A DNA stretch of 64,000 nucleotides from Campylobacter subantarcticus LMG 24377 (GTDB lineage Bacteria > Campylobacterota > Campylobacteria > Campylobacterales > Campylobacteraceae). How positions within the stretch are numbered: the first letter of the stretch is position 1; each line of letters opens with the position of its first letter. Positions 8,720 to 18,849 of this stretch are shown one piece after another. Below the pieces are notes generated by a model. That model was not told the DNA's origin, did no database searches, and worked only from the letters and a program-made list of their open reading frames with translations. Position numbers and translations under genes: made by a program. Where the stretch lies: contig NZ_CP007773.1 in the NCBI RefSeq assembly GCF_000816305.1, forward strand, positions 558,001 through 622,000, in the 5' to 3' direction.

Positions 8720-10729
8720 TTAAGCCCTTGTATCAAAACCCATATTAAAGTCATTGTATTCTTCTTGATTGTTAAATTTACTTTTAACTATATCACTGAT
8801 GAAAAAATTAGAGCTTAGAAGTCCTACTTTTACTAAGGCTTTTTTTAGTTCATGCGCTCTTTCATAGAGTTTTTTTCTAAAATCGATATTTTCTACCATC
8901 ATATTTATATCAATGTATTTGTCATTACTGAGCGATAAAAATACATTTATTTTTCCTAGTTTTTCAAATTCAAGATTAATTTGCGCATAAAATTTATCTT
9001 TCTTGCCACGTTTAAAAACTACATTAGATTTTTCTAAATCATCCCAAAAGAAAGGCAAAAAAGTATGAATACTATTATTAGCTAAAGATAAAAGCTGGTT
9101 AAATTCAATTTGAGCTATGAGGCGATTTGCTTGATTTAATATATTTTCATTGTCTAAATTTTTAGCTAGATTAGAAACTTGTAAAAGAGTTGATTTGATA
9201 TCCTTTTGTAATTCCGAAAAAATTTCTGTAGAGTCTTTTTGGGTGATTTTTCCAAGATCTTTTATAGAATGTTCTAGTTTTTTTTCTATATTTTTTATAT
9301 CATCTAAAGAATTTTTTGCCTCATAATTTTTAGGATCTAAAGTCTTTAAAACTTCATTGAGTTTTCTTCCTATTAAGCCTAGTTCTTTGTTTAGATTATT
9401 GAAAAGCTCTTCTTGTAAATTTTGGCTAAAATTAAGATTTTTGCTTACATTTTGTTTAAATATATCTTCTAGTAAAATTTTACCCGAGGTGATTTTAAAT
9501 ATATCTTCTAATTTAGTATTATTTGTTTGTAAATTTTGACTTTTACTATCATTTTTGTTTAAATCTTCAGTATTTTTTTGCGGTGTTTTTGGCTCTTCTT
9601 TGGGATTTTCTTTGATATCTTTACTTTGTGGTATTTTTTCTTCTTTTGTGTTTTGAATTTCTTTATCTCTTACTAAGTTTTCTTGTTTGTTTTGAGTTTC
9701 TTTTTTATCCTCTGTGTTTTTTTGTGGAGTTTTTATTTCCCCTTTTAACTCTTCTTTGATGTCTTTAGTTTTTGGAGTTTCGTTTAAATTTTCTTGTATT
9801 GCTTCAGATTTGTTTTTGTGATTTTTTATATCTTTTAAAAGTGTTATAAGATCTTTGATGTTTTGACTAAGCTCTTTTAGTATATGAGTGTTTTGAATTT
9901 TTATGTTTTCGGGTTTAGCTAGTTCTTTGTTGATAAGTGCTAAATTTTTATTAAGATTTTTGATAAAATTATCCGCAATATTTTGGAGTTTTTCTTGACT
10001 AATAGAACTTGGATTTTTATTGATATAATTTTTAAAATTTTCTATTTTATCAAATAGCTTAAAAAGTGTTTTGTAGTTTGTATTTTCTAAAGAAATTTTA
10101 TTATCTTTTTTATGGTTTTGTAAGATGTAAATAAGTTCTTTTAAGGTGCTTGTAGTATCAAGATTTTTAAGATCTAAATTACTTATATCGCGTTTTAAAT
10201 TTTCACTAGTAGCACCTTTTATAGTGCTTAAAAGATTAAAAAAACTCTGTGGTAAATTTTGTTCTTTTAAAGAATGATTGAGTTTTGCTTCTAAAAATAT
10301 GCCTGAATTTTTCACTAAAGATGAAAGATTTTTATTATTAATATCTTTAGCAGGCTTGACTAAATCTTCTAAAATTTTAAGCAGTTTTTCAAATTCAGGA
10401 TTTTTTGAAAGCTCTGTTTGGAGTTTTTTTACTTCATTGACAAAATTAGGTGCAAAATTTAAATCTTTGTGATTTTTAAAAATGGCTAAATCAGGATCTT
10501 TGTTAGTTTTGACTTGATCTAAAAGTTTATTAAGCAATTCTTGTAGTCTTTGATCAATTTTGTTAACATAATCTTTGGGTAATTTAACTTCAGAATCGCT
10601 TTTGGAAAATAAAGGATTTTTTAACGCTTCATTGAGTGAGGTTTTTTTGTCTGACTTTTCACTTTTATTTTCTTTATTTGTTTCATTTTTTGCAAACTGA
10701 TTTTGATTATTAGAGATATTAGTTATCAT
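8720..10729 (-). CDS. FliK-like hook-length control domain protein
   Basis: A 669-residue, very Lys/Asn-rich protein. About 540 residues of low-complexity helical sequence are followed by a compact C-terminal domain (about 575-655, starting FFWDDLEKSN) resembling the FliK C-terminal (Flg_hook) domain that touches FlhB. Residues about 320-400 hold an imperfect internal duplication, KDIKEELKGEIKTPQKNTED and KDIKENPKEEPKTPQKNTED. It sits between an MFS gene (11-bp overlap) and flhB2. Since C. jejuni has a separate FliK elsewhere, this may be a second, ruler-like partner; that role is inferred. Confidence 0.7.
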   Translation of the reverse strand: MITNISNNQNQFAKNETNKENKSEKSDKKTSLNEALKNPLFSKSDSEVKLPKDYVNKIDQRLQELLNKLLDQVKTNKDPDLAIFKNHKDLNFAPNFVNEVKKLQTELSKNPEFEKLLKILEDLVKPAKDINNKNLSSLVKNSGIFLEAKLNHSLKEQNLPQSFFNLLSTIKGATSENLKRDISNLDLKNLDTTSTLKELIYILQNHKKDNKISLENTNYKTLFKLFDKIENFKNYINKNPSSISQEKLQNIADNFIKNLNKNLALINKELAKPENIKIQNTHILKELSQNIKDLITLLKDIKNHKNKSEAIQENLNETPKTKDIKEELKGEIKTPQKNTEDKKETQNKQENLVRDKEIQNTKEEKIPQSKDIKENPKEEPKTPQKNTEDLNKNDSKSQNLQTNNTKLEDIFKITSGKILLEDIFKQNVSKNLNFSQNLQEELFNNLNKELGLIGRKLNEVLKTLDPKNYEAKNSLDDIKNIEKKLEHSIKDLGKITQKDSTEIFSELQKDIKSTLLQVSNLAKNLDNENILNQANRLIAQIEFNQLLSLANNSIHTFLPFFWDDLEKSNVVFKRGKKDKFYAQINLEFEKLGKINVFLSLSNDKYIDINMMVENIDFRKKLYERAHELKKALVKVGLLSSNFFISDIVKSKFNNQEEYNDFNMGFDTRA

Positions 10730-11915
10730 CTAGCATTACCATATTACCAGGTTTTCTTTTAAATTTGGTAAGTTTTTTAAATTTTGGTTTATCTATGGCA
10801 AATAGTATCAAAATACTTAATAAAACTATATAAAAATACATAAAACCATAAGCTTGAAAATAATACATCAAAGTTCCCAAAACTGCAGGTGCAAATAAAG
10901 CACCAAAAGAATAGGTAAAAAGAACTGCTCTGCCAAGTTCAACTCTTTTGCTAGGATTATCAAGCATATCATTTGCTCTCGCTAAAGAAAGAGCATATAA
11001 ACAACACATACCCATGCCTAGCAAAAATCCAAAAAAGTATTTTAGATAAATATTATATTCTAAAATTAGTATGCAAAGCATAGCACTTAAAGCAATAAAA
11101 GCACACAATATAATAGCAAATTTCCTGCTAATTTTATCAGAAAGAGTTCCAATATAAAGTTGCGAAATAAAGCCACCTACCATAGTAGAGAAAATAAAAA
11201 TCGAAGCTTCTTTTGCACCAAATCCTTGTATAAGTACAAATAAAGAAGCCATGGAAAAAAAGCCATTCAAAAGCATACCTGCTATAAAACTTGTTACTAA
11301 GGCTAAAGGCACTATATCAAAAACCTTAGGAATGGAAATTTTTGTTTTTTGTGGCAAAATAGGTTCTTTAATGCGGATTAAAAATAAAGGAATGGAAGCA
11401 AACATAATAAAACTAGCACTTAAAATAAACACTGTATTGCTTGGGAATTCAAATGACATAAGCAAAATTCCAAAGCCTGATGATGAGTAAAATACAACCT
11501 CATAAAAGGCTATCACTCTTGAGCGAATAGTATTTTTTGCTTTTTCATTAAGCCATGATTCTATTACCATTAAAAGCGCATAATAGCAAAAACCTAGCAA
11601 AAATCTTAAAAACATCCAAAAATAAAGATTAGAATTTAAACTATGAAGCATGGTGGCTATACCAAAAATGATGGCAAAAATTCCAAATGATCTTATATGT
11701 CCTACTTTAGAAACTATTCTATGGGCACTAATTGTACTTACCATAGCACCAAGAAAATAACAACTTCCTATTACTCCTATATAAAAATTGCTAACATTAT
11801 TATACTTTAAAATAATAGCTATGGAATTTACTGTTAAAGCACTTCCTATGAAAACAAAAATCATACCAAGAAATAATGCTGTTAGTGATCTAATCGTTCT
11901 TTTTGAGCTTAACAT
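10719..11915 (-). CDS. MFS transporter
   Basis: Major facilitator superfamily permease with about 12 hydrophobic segments in 398 residues and the cytoplasmic loop motif GTLSDKISRK between segments 8 and 9. Related sugar/drug efflux permeases fit best, but the substrate cannot be read from sequence. It overlaps the upstream membrane-protein gene by 7 bp and the downstream FliK-like gene by 11 bp, so it belongs to one long leftward operon. Matches the position of Cj0850c. Confidence 0.85.
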   Translation of the reverse strand: MLSSKRTIRSLTALFLGMIFVFIGSALTVNSIAIILKYNNVSNFYIGVIGSCYFLGAMVSTISAHRIVSKVGHIRSFGIFAIIFGIATMLHSLNSNLYFWMFLRFLLGFCYYALLMVIESWLNEKAKNTIRSRVIAFYEVVFYSSSGFGILLMSFEFPSNTVFILSASFIMFASIPLFLIRIKEPILPQKTKISIPKVFDIVPLALVTSFIAGMLLNGFFSMASLFVLIQGFGAKEASIFIFSTMVGGFISQLYIGTLSDKISRKFAIILCAFIALSAMLCILILEYNIYLKYFFGFLLGMGMCCLYALSLARANDMLDNPSKRVELGRAVLFTYSFGALFAPAVLGTLMYYFQAYGFMYFYIVLLSILILFAIDKPKFKKLTKFKRKPGNMVMLDDN

Positions 11916-12394
11916 TTTCTTATTAAAAAATTATATATTAATACCGTTATGGGTGTGACAAACATTGCACAAAACAAGGCAAAAATACTCATTAAACCTT
12001 GAAACTCTAAAAATAAAAATCCTGCTATTAAAAACACATAAGCAAAAATTTTAAACAAAGAAAAAAAAGCTAACGCGTTTTTAAAAATACTTTTAAATTT
12101 TGGTTTTAAATCGTCATCTGTATGGATAAATTTTATAATTTTTGGCAAAGAATATTGTTTTTTAGCAAAAATTTGCAAAGGTCTTTGCGTAAAATCATAA
12201 TTTTTAGCTGCTTTAAAAATAAAATTTTTATAATTTAAAAAAGATATTAGAATGATTAAATTTTGAGCTAAAAAGCCAAATTCAAAGCTTATAAAGGTTT
12301 TAAAGCTTAATTCTTTGTAAAAAAAAATTCCTGCTAAGAAAAGTAGATTAAGTCCTAGCAAGAGTTTGATTAAGATTTTAGGTTTTAGGATCAT
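11909..12394 (-). CDS. Conserved integral membrane protein
   Basis: 161 residues with four hydrophobic segments (about 8-25, 32-52, 105-128, 132-158) and a basic, Lys/Phe-rich cytoplasmic loop between the second and third. I recognise no catalytic motif. It overlaps both neighbours (17 bp with the AtpI-like gene, 7 bp with the MFS gene) and corresponds by position to Cj0851c. Function unknown. Confidence 0.75.
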   Translation of the reverse strand: MILKPKILIKLLLGLNLLFLAGIFFYKELSFKTFISFEFGFLAQNLIILISFLNYKNFIFKAAKNYDFTQRPLQIFAKKQYSLPKIIKFIHTDDDLKPKFKSIFKNALAFFSLFKIFAYVFLIAGFLFLEFQGLMSIFALFCAMFVTPITVLIYNFLIRKC

Positions 12395-12656
12395 TTTTTA
12401 AATCTTTGTAGCGATTTTCATCTTTAAATTCTTCATAGCTTTGCACTTGTGCCTTATAAGCTTTATAAACATTTAAAATTGCTGCTGCAACCCCTATAAA
12501 AACTCCAAGCCAAAAAAGCCAGTTTATGCCGGTTAAATTTTTTAAAAAATATCCTATACCAACCCCGATTAAAACAGCTACCACCATGGATATACCAAGG
12601 CTTAGTCCATCTGCAGCTTCTATGCTTTTACGAATGATTTTTTGTCTTTTATTCAT
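12378..12656 (-). CDS. AtpZ/AtpI-like small membrane protein
   Basis: 92 residues with two transmembrane helices and the glycine-rich pattern [10 protein letters not shown] then [10 protein letters not shown], typical of the ATPase_gene1 (AtpZ/AtpI) family. These proteins help assemble or supply magnesium to F1Fo ATP synthase. No ATP synthase genes adjoin, so the assignment rests on the family signature alone. Its start overlaps the hemL stop by four bases. Confidence 0.75.
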   Translation of the reverse strand: MNKRQKIIRKSIEAADGLSLGISMVVAVLIGVGIGYFLKNLTGINWLFWLGVFIGVAAAILNVYKAYKAQVQSYEEFKDENRYKDLKNDPKT

Positions 12657-13930
12657 AGGGCTTTAAAACTTTCTTGTGCTGCTTGTATAGTTTTATCGAT
12701 GATTTTTTTATCCATGCATTCGCAAATAAAACCTGTTTCAAATTGAGAAGGTGCTAAATATATGCCCTTGCTAAGCATTTGCGCGTGAAATTTAGCAAAT
12801 AATTTTGTATCAGATTTTAAGGCATCTTGATAATTATTAACAGGATTTTCACAAAAGAAAAATCCAAACATAGAGCCAACGCAGTTTACTTGTAAAGGGA
12901 TATTGCATTCATTTGCCGCTTCTTGAAAACCTTGGGTAAGTCTTTTGCCTAGTTTTTCTAATTTTTCGTATAAACCTTCATAGTTTCTTGCTTTTTTTAA
13001 GCTAGCATAGCCTGCAGCCATTGCAAGCGGATTGCCACTTAGTGTTCCTGCTTGATATACTCCGCCTAAAGGACTTAGTAAGTCCATGATCTCAGCTCTT
13101 GCAGCAAAAGCAGCCGCAGGCATGCCACCGCCTATAACTTTACCAAAAGTTACTATATCAGCTTGTATGTGGTTGATTCCAAAAGAACCTAAATAAGAAG
13201 CTCTAAAGCCACTCATAACTTCATCAAAGATTAAAAGAATTTGATGCTCATTGCATAGTTTTCTCAATTCTTGTAAAAATTCTGTTTTAGCGGGTACTAA
13301 GCCCATATTTCCTGCAATTGGCTCTATGATGATGCAAGCTATATTATCATCATTATTGATTAAGTTTTTAACACTATCAATATCATTATAAATAGCTACT
13401 AGAGTATTTTTAGCTACATCAGTTAAAACTCCTAGTGAGCTTGGGGTATTAAAAGTAGCTGCGCCACTTCCTGCACTTACTAATAAAGAATCAGAGTGTC
13501 CATGATAACACCCTTCAAATTTGATGATTTTATCTTTTTTAGTAAATCCTCTTGCAAGACGAATAGCACTCATAGTAGCTTCAGTGCCGCTGCTTACAAA
13601 GCGAATTTTGTCTAAATGAGGCCAATCTTTTAAAATCAATTTAGCTAGTTTGGTTTCTGCTAAAGTTGGTGCGCCAAAGCTTGATCCATGCTCCAATGCT
13701 TTTTTGCAAGCTTTTTCAATATCTTCATCACAATGACCAAAAAGCAAAGGTCCCCAGCTTTGTACATAATCTATATAAATATTTTCTTCTATATCGCTAA
13801 TATAAGCACCTTTTCCTTGTTTGATAAACAAAGGATTGCTGCCTACGCTTGCAAAGGCACGCACTGGGGAATCTACCCCACCTGCTATATACTCACAAGC
13901 TTCTTCAAAAGCTTTTTTATTGTTTTTCAT
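12653..13930 (-). CDS. hemL: Glutamate-1-semialdehyde 2,1-aminomutase
   Basis: PLP enzyme converting glutamate-1-semialdehyde to 5-aminolevulinate in the C5 route to haem. 425 residues, full length. SSGTEATM (113-120) binds the cofactor phosphate, Asp236 in FDEVMS contacts the pyridine nitrogen, and Lys264 in TFGKVIGGG is the Schiff-base lysine. Its ATG overlaps the end of the upstream cytochrome c gene by four bases, linking haem synthesis with a haem protein in one transcript. Confidence 0.96.
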   Translation of the reverse strand: MKNNKKAFEEACEYIAGGVDSPVRAFASVGSNPLFIKQGKGAYISDIEENIYIDYVQSWGPLLFGHCDEDIEKACKKALEHGSSFGAPTLAETKLAKLILKDWPHLDKIRFVSSGTEATMSAIRLARGFTKKDKIIKFEGCYHGHSDSLLVSAGSGAATFNTPSSLGVLTDVAKNTLVAIYNDIDSVKNLINNDDNIACIIIEPIAGNMGLVPAKTEFLQELRKLCNEHQILLIFDEVMSGFRASYLGSFGINHIQADIVTFGKVIGGGMPAAAFAARAEIMDLLSPLGGVYQAGTLSGNPLAMAAGYASLKKARNYEGLYEKLEKLGKRLTQGFQEAANECNIPLQVNCVGSMFGFFFCENPVNNYQDALKSDTKLFAKFHAQMLSKGIYLAPSQFETGFICECMDKKIIDKTIQAAQESFKAL

Positions 13931-14271
13931 TGTTTACTCCTTTTGTTGTTAGTAATATATCTATAAAGTGATTTGATCTCATCATCAGTGAGAGAATAAG
14001 TTGGCATAATACTTTTAGCCTCTTGAGGTTGGACTAAAATTTCTCTAAAACGCGCATAAGGAGTATTTTTAATACTAGGAACAATAAAAGGAATTTTTTC
14101 TCCATTTTTAGTGTAATAACCTAGTATTTGTTGACCTCCATCGCCATGGCATTTTGCACAACTTATGCCTCTTGGGTTTTTGTAAAGGGATTCTTGGTAT
14201 TCTTTAGGGGAGATAAAATCTTCAGCCCAAGCACCATAAATTATAAAAAATAAAAATAATATAATTTTCAT
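13927..14271 (-). CDS. Small periplasmic c-type cytochrome
   Basis: 114 residues with a Sec signal (about 1-16) and one haem-binding CAKCH (C38, C41, H42); the methionine in [11 protein letters not shown] is the likely sixth ligand. A class I monohaem cytochrome, probably an electron carrier in the respiratory chain. Partner unknown. It starts the leftward operon that continues into hemL. Confidence 0.85.
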   Translation of the reverse strand: MKIILFLFFIIYGAWAEDFISPKEYQESLYKNPRGISCAKCHGDGGQQILGYYTKNGEKIPFIVPSIKNTPYARFREILVQPQEAKSIMPTYSLTDDEIKSLYRYITNNKRSKQ

Positions 14272-14352
14272 TCATTGCCTTTAACAAAAAAAGAAGTTTT
14301 GTTATGATACAATTTTTTAAGTTAAAAAAAGCTATAAAATTTAAGGAAAGAA

Positions 14353-15201
14353 ATGATACTTTTAGAGGGTAAAAAGCTAAGTGATAAAATAAAAGAAAAT
14401 TTAAAACAAGAAGTATTAGAACTTAAAGCTCAAAGTGTAGAACCTTGTTTAGCGGTGATTTTGGTGGGTGAAGATTCTGCTAGTGCTACTTATGTGGGTT
14501 CTAAAGCAAAAGCTTGTGAGCAATGTGAAATTAAGTCTTTAGTTTATAAACTTGATGTAAATACAACTCAAAATGAGCTTTTGGCTTTGATTAACACTTT
14601 AAATCATGATGATAGTATAGATGGAATTTTAGTTCAACTTCCATTGCCAATACACATTAATAAAGATATAATCTTAGAAAGTATTAATTTTTATAAAGAT
14701 GTAGACGGCTTTCACCCCTTTAATGTCGGGAATTTAAATCTTAATTTAAAAGGTGGTTTTTTGCCATGTACACCTTTAGGTGTTATGAAAATTTTAGAAC
14801 ATTATGATATAAAATTACAAGGAGCTAGTGTAGTTGTAATAGGAGCTTCAAATATAGTAGGCCGTCCTATGGCGACGCTTTTATTAAATGCTAATGCTAG
14901 TGTGAGTATTTGTCATATTTATACGAAAGATTTAAAAGCTTATACAAAAAATGCTGATATTATCATCGTAGCTGCTGGTTGTCCAAATCTTTTAAAAGAA
15001 GATATGATCAAAGAAGGTGTGGTGGTAATTGATGTGGGGATTAATAGAGTTGATGGAAGAATAGTAGGCGATGTCGATTTTGAAAATGTTAGTAAAAAAG
15101 CTAGCTATATCACTCCTGTACCAGGTGGAGTAGGACCTATGACTATTGCTATGCTTTTAGAAAATACTATAAAATCAGCGAAAAATAGGATAAAAAAATG
15201 A
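14353..15201 (+). CDS. folD: Bifunctional methylenetetrahydrofolate dehydrogenase/cyclohydrolase
   Basis: Interconverts 5,10-methylene- and 10-formyl-tetrahydrofolate, using NADP. 282 residues; the family motifs VGEDSASATYV (near 37), the catalytic Lys in YVGSKAKAC, DGILVQLPLP (near 94) and the C-terminal TPVPGGVGPMT are all intact. An AAGGAA ribosome site precedes the ATG. The stop overlaps the lepB start by four bases, so the genes are coupled. Confidence 0.96.
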   Translation: MILLEGKKLSDKIKENLKQEVLELKAQSVEPCLAVILVGEDSASATYVGSKAKACEQCEIKSLVYKLDVNTTQNELLALINTLNHDDSIDGILVQLPLPIHINKDIILESINFYKDVDGFHPFNVGNLNLNLKGGFLPCTPLGVMKILEHYDIKLQGASVVVIGASNIVGRPMATLLLNANASVSICHIYTKDLKAYTKNADIIIVAAGCPNLLKEDMIKEGVVVIDVGINRVDGRIVGDVDFENVSKKASYITPVPGGVGPMTIAMLLENTIKSAKNRIKK

Positions 15202-16046
15202 AATTTTTGAAGAAAATTTATAAATTCACTCAGTCTTGGACGGGAACTTTAGTAGTTGTTTTATTGATTATATTTTTCTTTATACAAGCTTTTACTATAC
15301 CGAGTGGTTCTATGAAAAATACTTTATTAGTAGGGGATTTTTTATTTGTAAAAAAATTTTCTTATGGTATTCCAACCCCGCATATTCCTTGGGTGGAAAT
15401 TCCTGTTTTGCCTGATTTTAATAAAAATGGACATTTAATCAGTGGTGAAGGTCCTAAAAGAGGGGATATTGTGGTATTTAGATATCCTCATGAGCCAAAA
15501 ATTCACTACGTTAAAAGGTGTGTAGCTAAAGGTGGTGATGAAATAGTTTTTGCAAATAAAACCTTGTATGTGCGTATGGTTGAGGGTGATGAATATATGA
15601 AAGATTATTACCCTAATAAAACAAAAATCATAGGCGGAAGACTTTTTGTAAAAGAGCCTTTTGTGGAAAAAGGAATACATTATGATTCTAGAGTGGATAT
15701 AGACAGTGTGTTTTTTCGCTATTTAAATTTGGGACAATTTGCTATGAAGCCTGCTTCTTTTGATGAATTAGGTGCTAATAATATTTATGGTTTTAATGCT
15801 TATTATTATAAAGTACCTGAAAATGAATATTTTATGATGGGCGATAACCGTGATCATTCTAGCGATAGTCGATTTTGGGGAAGTGTAGATTATAAATATA
15901 TAGTTGGACAACCTTGGTTTATTTATTTTTCATGGGATGAAAATAAAAAAGTTAGATGGGAAAGAGTAGGGCGTTTAGTTGAAACTATAGAAAAAGATGA
16001 ACGCTTTATTCATCATAATGAAAGCGACATAGAAGCTTTAGAATAA
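15198..16046 (+). CDS. lepB: Signal peptidase I
   Basis: Inner-membrane serine protease that removes Sec and Tat signal peptides. One N-terminal transmembrane segment (about 16-32); catalytic Ser38 in PSGSM and Lys106 in YVKRCVAKGGD form the Ser/Lys dyad; GDNRDHSSDSRFWG lies near residue 217. 282 residues. A 12-bp hairpin follows about 25 bases after the stop. Confidence 0.96.
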   Translation: MKFLKKIYKFTQSWTGTLVVVLLIIFFFIQAFTIPSGSMKNTLLVGDFLFVKKFSYGIPTPHIPWVEIPVLPDFNKNGHLISGEGPKRGDIVVFRYPHEPKIHYVKRCVAKGGDEIVFANKTLYVRMVEGDEYMKDYYPNKTKIIGGRLFVKEPFVEKGIHYDSRVDIDSVFFRYLNLGQFAMKPASFDELGANNIYGFNAYYYKVPENEYFMMGDNRDHSSDSRFWGSVDYKYIVGQPWFIYFSWDENKKVRWERVGRLVETIEKDERFIHHNESDIEALE

Positions 16047-16072
16047 TTACCCAAAGAAACAAATAAAAATAG

Positions 16073-16104
16073 TTTGTGTAGAAAATGTGTAGTTTCTACA
16101 CAAA
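16073..16104. other. 12-bp perfect inverted repeat between lepB and aspB
   Basis: TTTGTGTAGAAA (16073-16084) pairs perfectly with TTTCTACACAAA (16093-16104) around an eight-base loop. The loop itself repeats GTGTAG. There is no clear U run after it, so it could be a weak lepB terminator, an mRNA 3' stabiliser or a binding site for a dimeric regulator. Confidence 0.5.
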
Positions 16105-16206
16105 TTTGTAAAAATATACACTCTTAATTTTATTCGTAGATTTTTTTAAGCTCCAAGTTGTAACAATTACAAAAATTAAAATTAGTATAAGATAAAAGGA
16201 TAGAAA

Positions 16207-17373
16207 ATGCTAAGCCAGAGATCTCAAAATTTAGGAGAATCCTTAACTTTAGTAATGACTGATATAGCCAAAACTTTAAAAGCAAATGGTGAGAAAGTTA
16301 TTAGTTTTTCGGCAGGTGAGCCTGATTTTGATACTCCAGAAATCATTAAAAAAGCGGCAATTGAAGTTATTGAAAAAGGTTGTGGAGCTTATACGCCAGT
16401 TGTGGGTATAAAAGAAGTTATAGAGGCTATACAATATAAATTTAAAAATGATAATAATTTAGATTATAAAACAAGTGAAATCATTACCAATGTTGGTGCT
16501 AAACATTCTTTGTTTATGGCGATTGAGTGTTTAGTTGAAGAAGGTGATGAGGTTATCATTCCAAGTCCTTATTGGGTGAGTTATCCTGAAATGGTAAAAT
16601 TTGCAGGCGCAACTCCTGTATTTATAGAAGGTGAAGCAAAAAATGGCTTTAAAATTACTCCTGAGCAATTAAAACAAGCTATTACTCCAAAAACAAAGGT
16701 TTTGATGTTTAATTCTCCATCAAATCCTACGGGTGCTATTTATTCTAAAGAAGAAATTACTGCTTTAGCTAAGGTTTTAGAAGGAACTAAAATAGTAGTT
16801 TTAAGTGATGAAATTTACGAAAAATTAGTTTATGATGGAGAATTTTGTGCTTTTGCACAAGTTAGTGAGGATGCTTTAAATAGAACTGTAAGTATTAATG
16901 GTCTTAGTAAATGTGGTGCTATGCCAGGGTGGCGTTTTGGCTATATGGCAAGCAAAATGAATGAGTTTAACAATGCTGTTAAAAAACTACAAGGGCAAAG
17001 CACTTCAAATATTTGTTCAATCATTCAGCATGCAGCTTTGCCAGCCTTACTTGGAAAAGCAAATGAAGATATTGAAATGATGAGACAAGCCTTTTTAAAG
17101 CGTAGAGAATTAGCTTGTGAAATTTTAGCCAAAAGCGATAAATTGAAATTAGAACAAATTCCACAAGGAGCTTTTTATTTATTTATATCTTGCAAAGAAG
17201 TTGATAATGATTCTATGAGATTTTGTAAAAGATTGCTAGAAGAGCAAAAAGTAGCTTTGGTGCCAGGTATTGGTTTTGGCATGGAAGGGTATTTTAGGCT
17301 CTCTTATGCAACTAATGAAAAAGATATTATTGAAGGTTGTGAAAAAATCGTTGAATTTGTAAAAAACTATTAA
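16207..17373 (+). CDS. aspB: Aspartate aminotransferase
   Basis: Class I PLP aminotransferase interconverting aspartate/2-oxoglutarate and oxaloacetate/glutamate. 388 residues with the family landmarks NSPSNPTGAIY, LSDEIYEKLVYDG and the Schiff-base lysine in INGLSKCGAMPGWRFGY; the Arg that binds the substrate carboxylate lies in FRLSYA near the C-terminus. It stands alone between the lepB hairpin and its own terminator, preceded by an AAAAGGA site. Confidence 0.9.
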   Translation: MLSQRSQNLGESLTLVMTDIAKTLKANGEKVISFSAGEPDFDTPEIIKKAAIEVIEKGCGAYTPVVGIKEVIEAIQYKFKNDNNLDYKTSEIITNVGAKHSLFMAIECLVEEGDEVIIPSPYWVSYPEMVKFAGATPVFIEGEAKNGFKITPEQLKQAITPKTKVLMFNSPSNPTGAIYSKEEITALAKVLEGTKIVVLSDEIYEKLVYDGEFCAFAQVSEDALNRTVSINGLSKCGAMPGWRFGYMASKMNEFNNAVKKLQGQSTSNICSIIQHAALPALLGKANEDIEMMRQAFLKRRELACEILAKSDKLKLEQIPQGAFYLFISCKEVDNDSMRFCKRLLEEQKVALVPGIGFGMEGYFRLSYATNEKDIIEGCEKIVEFVKNY

Positions 17374-17378
17374 TTTTT

Positions 17379-17405
17379 AAGCCTGTTAAAAACAGGCTTT
17401 CTTTC
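17379..17405 (+). terminator. Rho-independent terminator of aspB
   Basis: AAGCCTGTT, loop AAA, then AACAGGCTT and a T-rich tail (TCTTTC) begin six bases after the aspB stop. Classic stem-loop and tail. Confidence 0.85.
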
Positions 17406-17462
17406 AAAAAAAACTTATAAGCAAGACTTTGGTATGATTATACAAAAAATATAGGAAAATCA

Positions 17463-18584
17463 ATGGAATTTGAAGTTCAATATAAAAGTGCAAATGCTAG
17501 AGCTTGTCGTATAAAAACTACACATAGTGAAATTTTAACACCTATTTTTATGCCCATTGGAACTTTGGCTGCGATTAAAAGTTTAGATGCTATTGATATG
17601 AGTGAAATTTTAGATGCAAGAATTATTTTAGCAAATACTTATCATTTGTATTTAAAGCCTGGTTCTAAAGTGATTAAGCAAATGGGTGGTTTGCACGGTT
17701 TTAGTCAATTTGGCGGATCTTTTTTGACAGATAGTGGAGGGTTTCAGGCTTTTTCTTTAAGTAAAAACTCAAAGCCTGATGAAAAAGGAATTCAATTTAA
17801 AAGCCATATTGATGGAAGTTTGCATTATTTTACTCCGCAAAGTGTTTTAGATGCACAATATGATTTTAATTCAGATATTATGATGATCTTAGATGATTTA
17901 GTGGCATTGCCTGCAAGCAAAGAAAGGATAGAACTTTCTTTAAAGCGCACTATAAAATGGGCAAAAGAAGCTATTGATTATCACAAGCTAAAGCAAAGTC
18001 AAGGTGTGGGAGTAGGGCAGAATATTTTTGGTATTATCCAAGGTGGAACTGATTTTGAAGCTAGAAAAATTTGTTCTCAAGCGCTTTGTGAGATGGATTT
18101 TGATGGTTTGGCTATAGGCGGTTTAAGCGTAGGAGAAGAGAATCAGGCTATGTATGATACGGTTGAAGCTATGATGCCTTATGTTGATAGCAACCGCCCT
18201 AGATACTTAATGGGAGTTGGTACACCTGAAGATTTGGTTGAAAATGTTGCAAGGGGCGTGGATATGTTTGATTGTGTGATGCCAACAAGAAATGCAAGAA
18301 ATGGAACTTTATTTACAAGTTTTGGTAAATTTAATATAAAAAAAGCAGAATTTATCACCGATCATGCTCCTATAGACAGCAAATGTTCTTGCTATACATG
18401 TAGGAATTTTTCAAGAGCGTATTTAAACCATCTGTTTAAAGCTAAAGAATTAACTTTTTTTAGACTTGCGAGTATTCATAATTTACATTATTATTTGGAT
18501 TTAGTAAAACAAATGCGTGAGGCCATCATTAAAGATGAATTTGAAAATTTTAGAAAAGAATTTTATAGACTAAGAACATGCTAA
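17463..18584 (+). CDS. tgt: Queuine tRNA-ribosyltransferase
   Basis: Exchanges guanine-34 for preQ1 in tRNAs with GUN anticodons. 373 residues. DSGGFQAFS contains the general-acid aspartate, [16 protein letters not shown] the nucleophilic aspartate and anticodon contacts, and [17 protein letters not shown] the zinc site (three Cys and a His). It runs into the remnant of a CorA-type gene with a 7-bp overlap. Confidence 0.96.
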   Translation: MEFEVQYKSANARACRIKTTHSEILTPIFMPIGTLAAIKSLDAIDMSEILDARIILANTYHLYLKPGSKVIKQMGGLHGFSQFGGSFLTDSGGFQAFSLSKNSKPDEKGIQFKSHIDGSLHYFTPQSVLDAQYDFNSDIMMILDDLVALPASKERIELSLKRTIKWAKEAIDYHKLKQSQGVGVGQNIFGIIQGGTDFEARKICSQALCEMDFDGLAIGGLSVGEENQAMYDTVEAMMPYVDSNRPRYLMGVGTPEDLVENVARGVDMFDCVMPTRNARNGTLFTSFGKFNIKKAEFITDHAPIDSKCSCYTCRNFSRAYLNHLFKAKELTFFRLASIHNLHYYLDLVKQMREAIIKDEFENFRKEFYRLRTC

Positions 18585-18811
18585 GTAGCACTTTAGAGCA
18601 AATAACAAACAATATTAATATTTCAAATGCTTACTATGAATTAGATGAATTTGATATATTTATGTTAGATATTGCTAAAATTTCTAGAAATATTTTTGTA
18701 TTTAAAGACAATCAAATTTTTGAATATAAAGATGAAAATTTGATTTTATTTTCTAATATAGAGTTTATAGCTATATTAAAAGAAATTTTGCAAAACGAAA
18801 AAGAAAAATAA
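18578..18811 (+). CDS. 77-residue ORF, likely N-terminal fragment of a decayed CorA-type gene
   Basis: Short acidic protein starting inside the tgt stop region and rich in Asp/Glu/Ile, like the cytoplasmic N-terminal part of CorA-type transporters. No membrane segment. Because recognisable CorA-like C-terminal sequence follows in other frames over the next 530 bp, I read this as the surviving 5' piece rather than an independent gene. It may still be translated through coupling with tgt. Confidence 0.5.
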   Translation: MLSSTLEQITNNINISNAYYELDEFDIFMLDIAKISRNIFVFKDNQIFEYKDENLILFSNIEFIAILKEILQNEKEK

Positions 18812-18849
18812 TACTATTAACCTTTCTATAGAAAAAAAGAGAGGAATTA

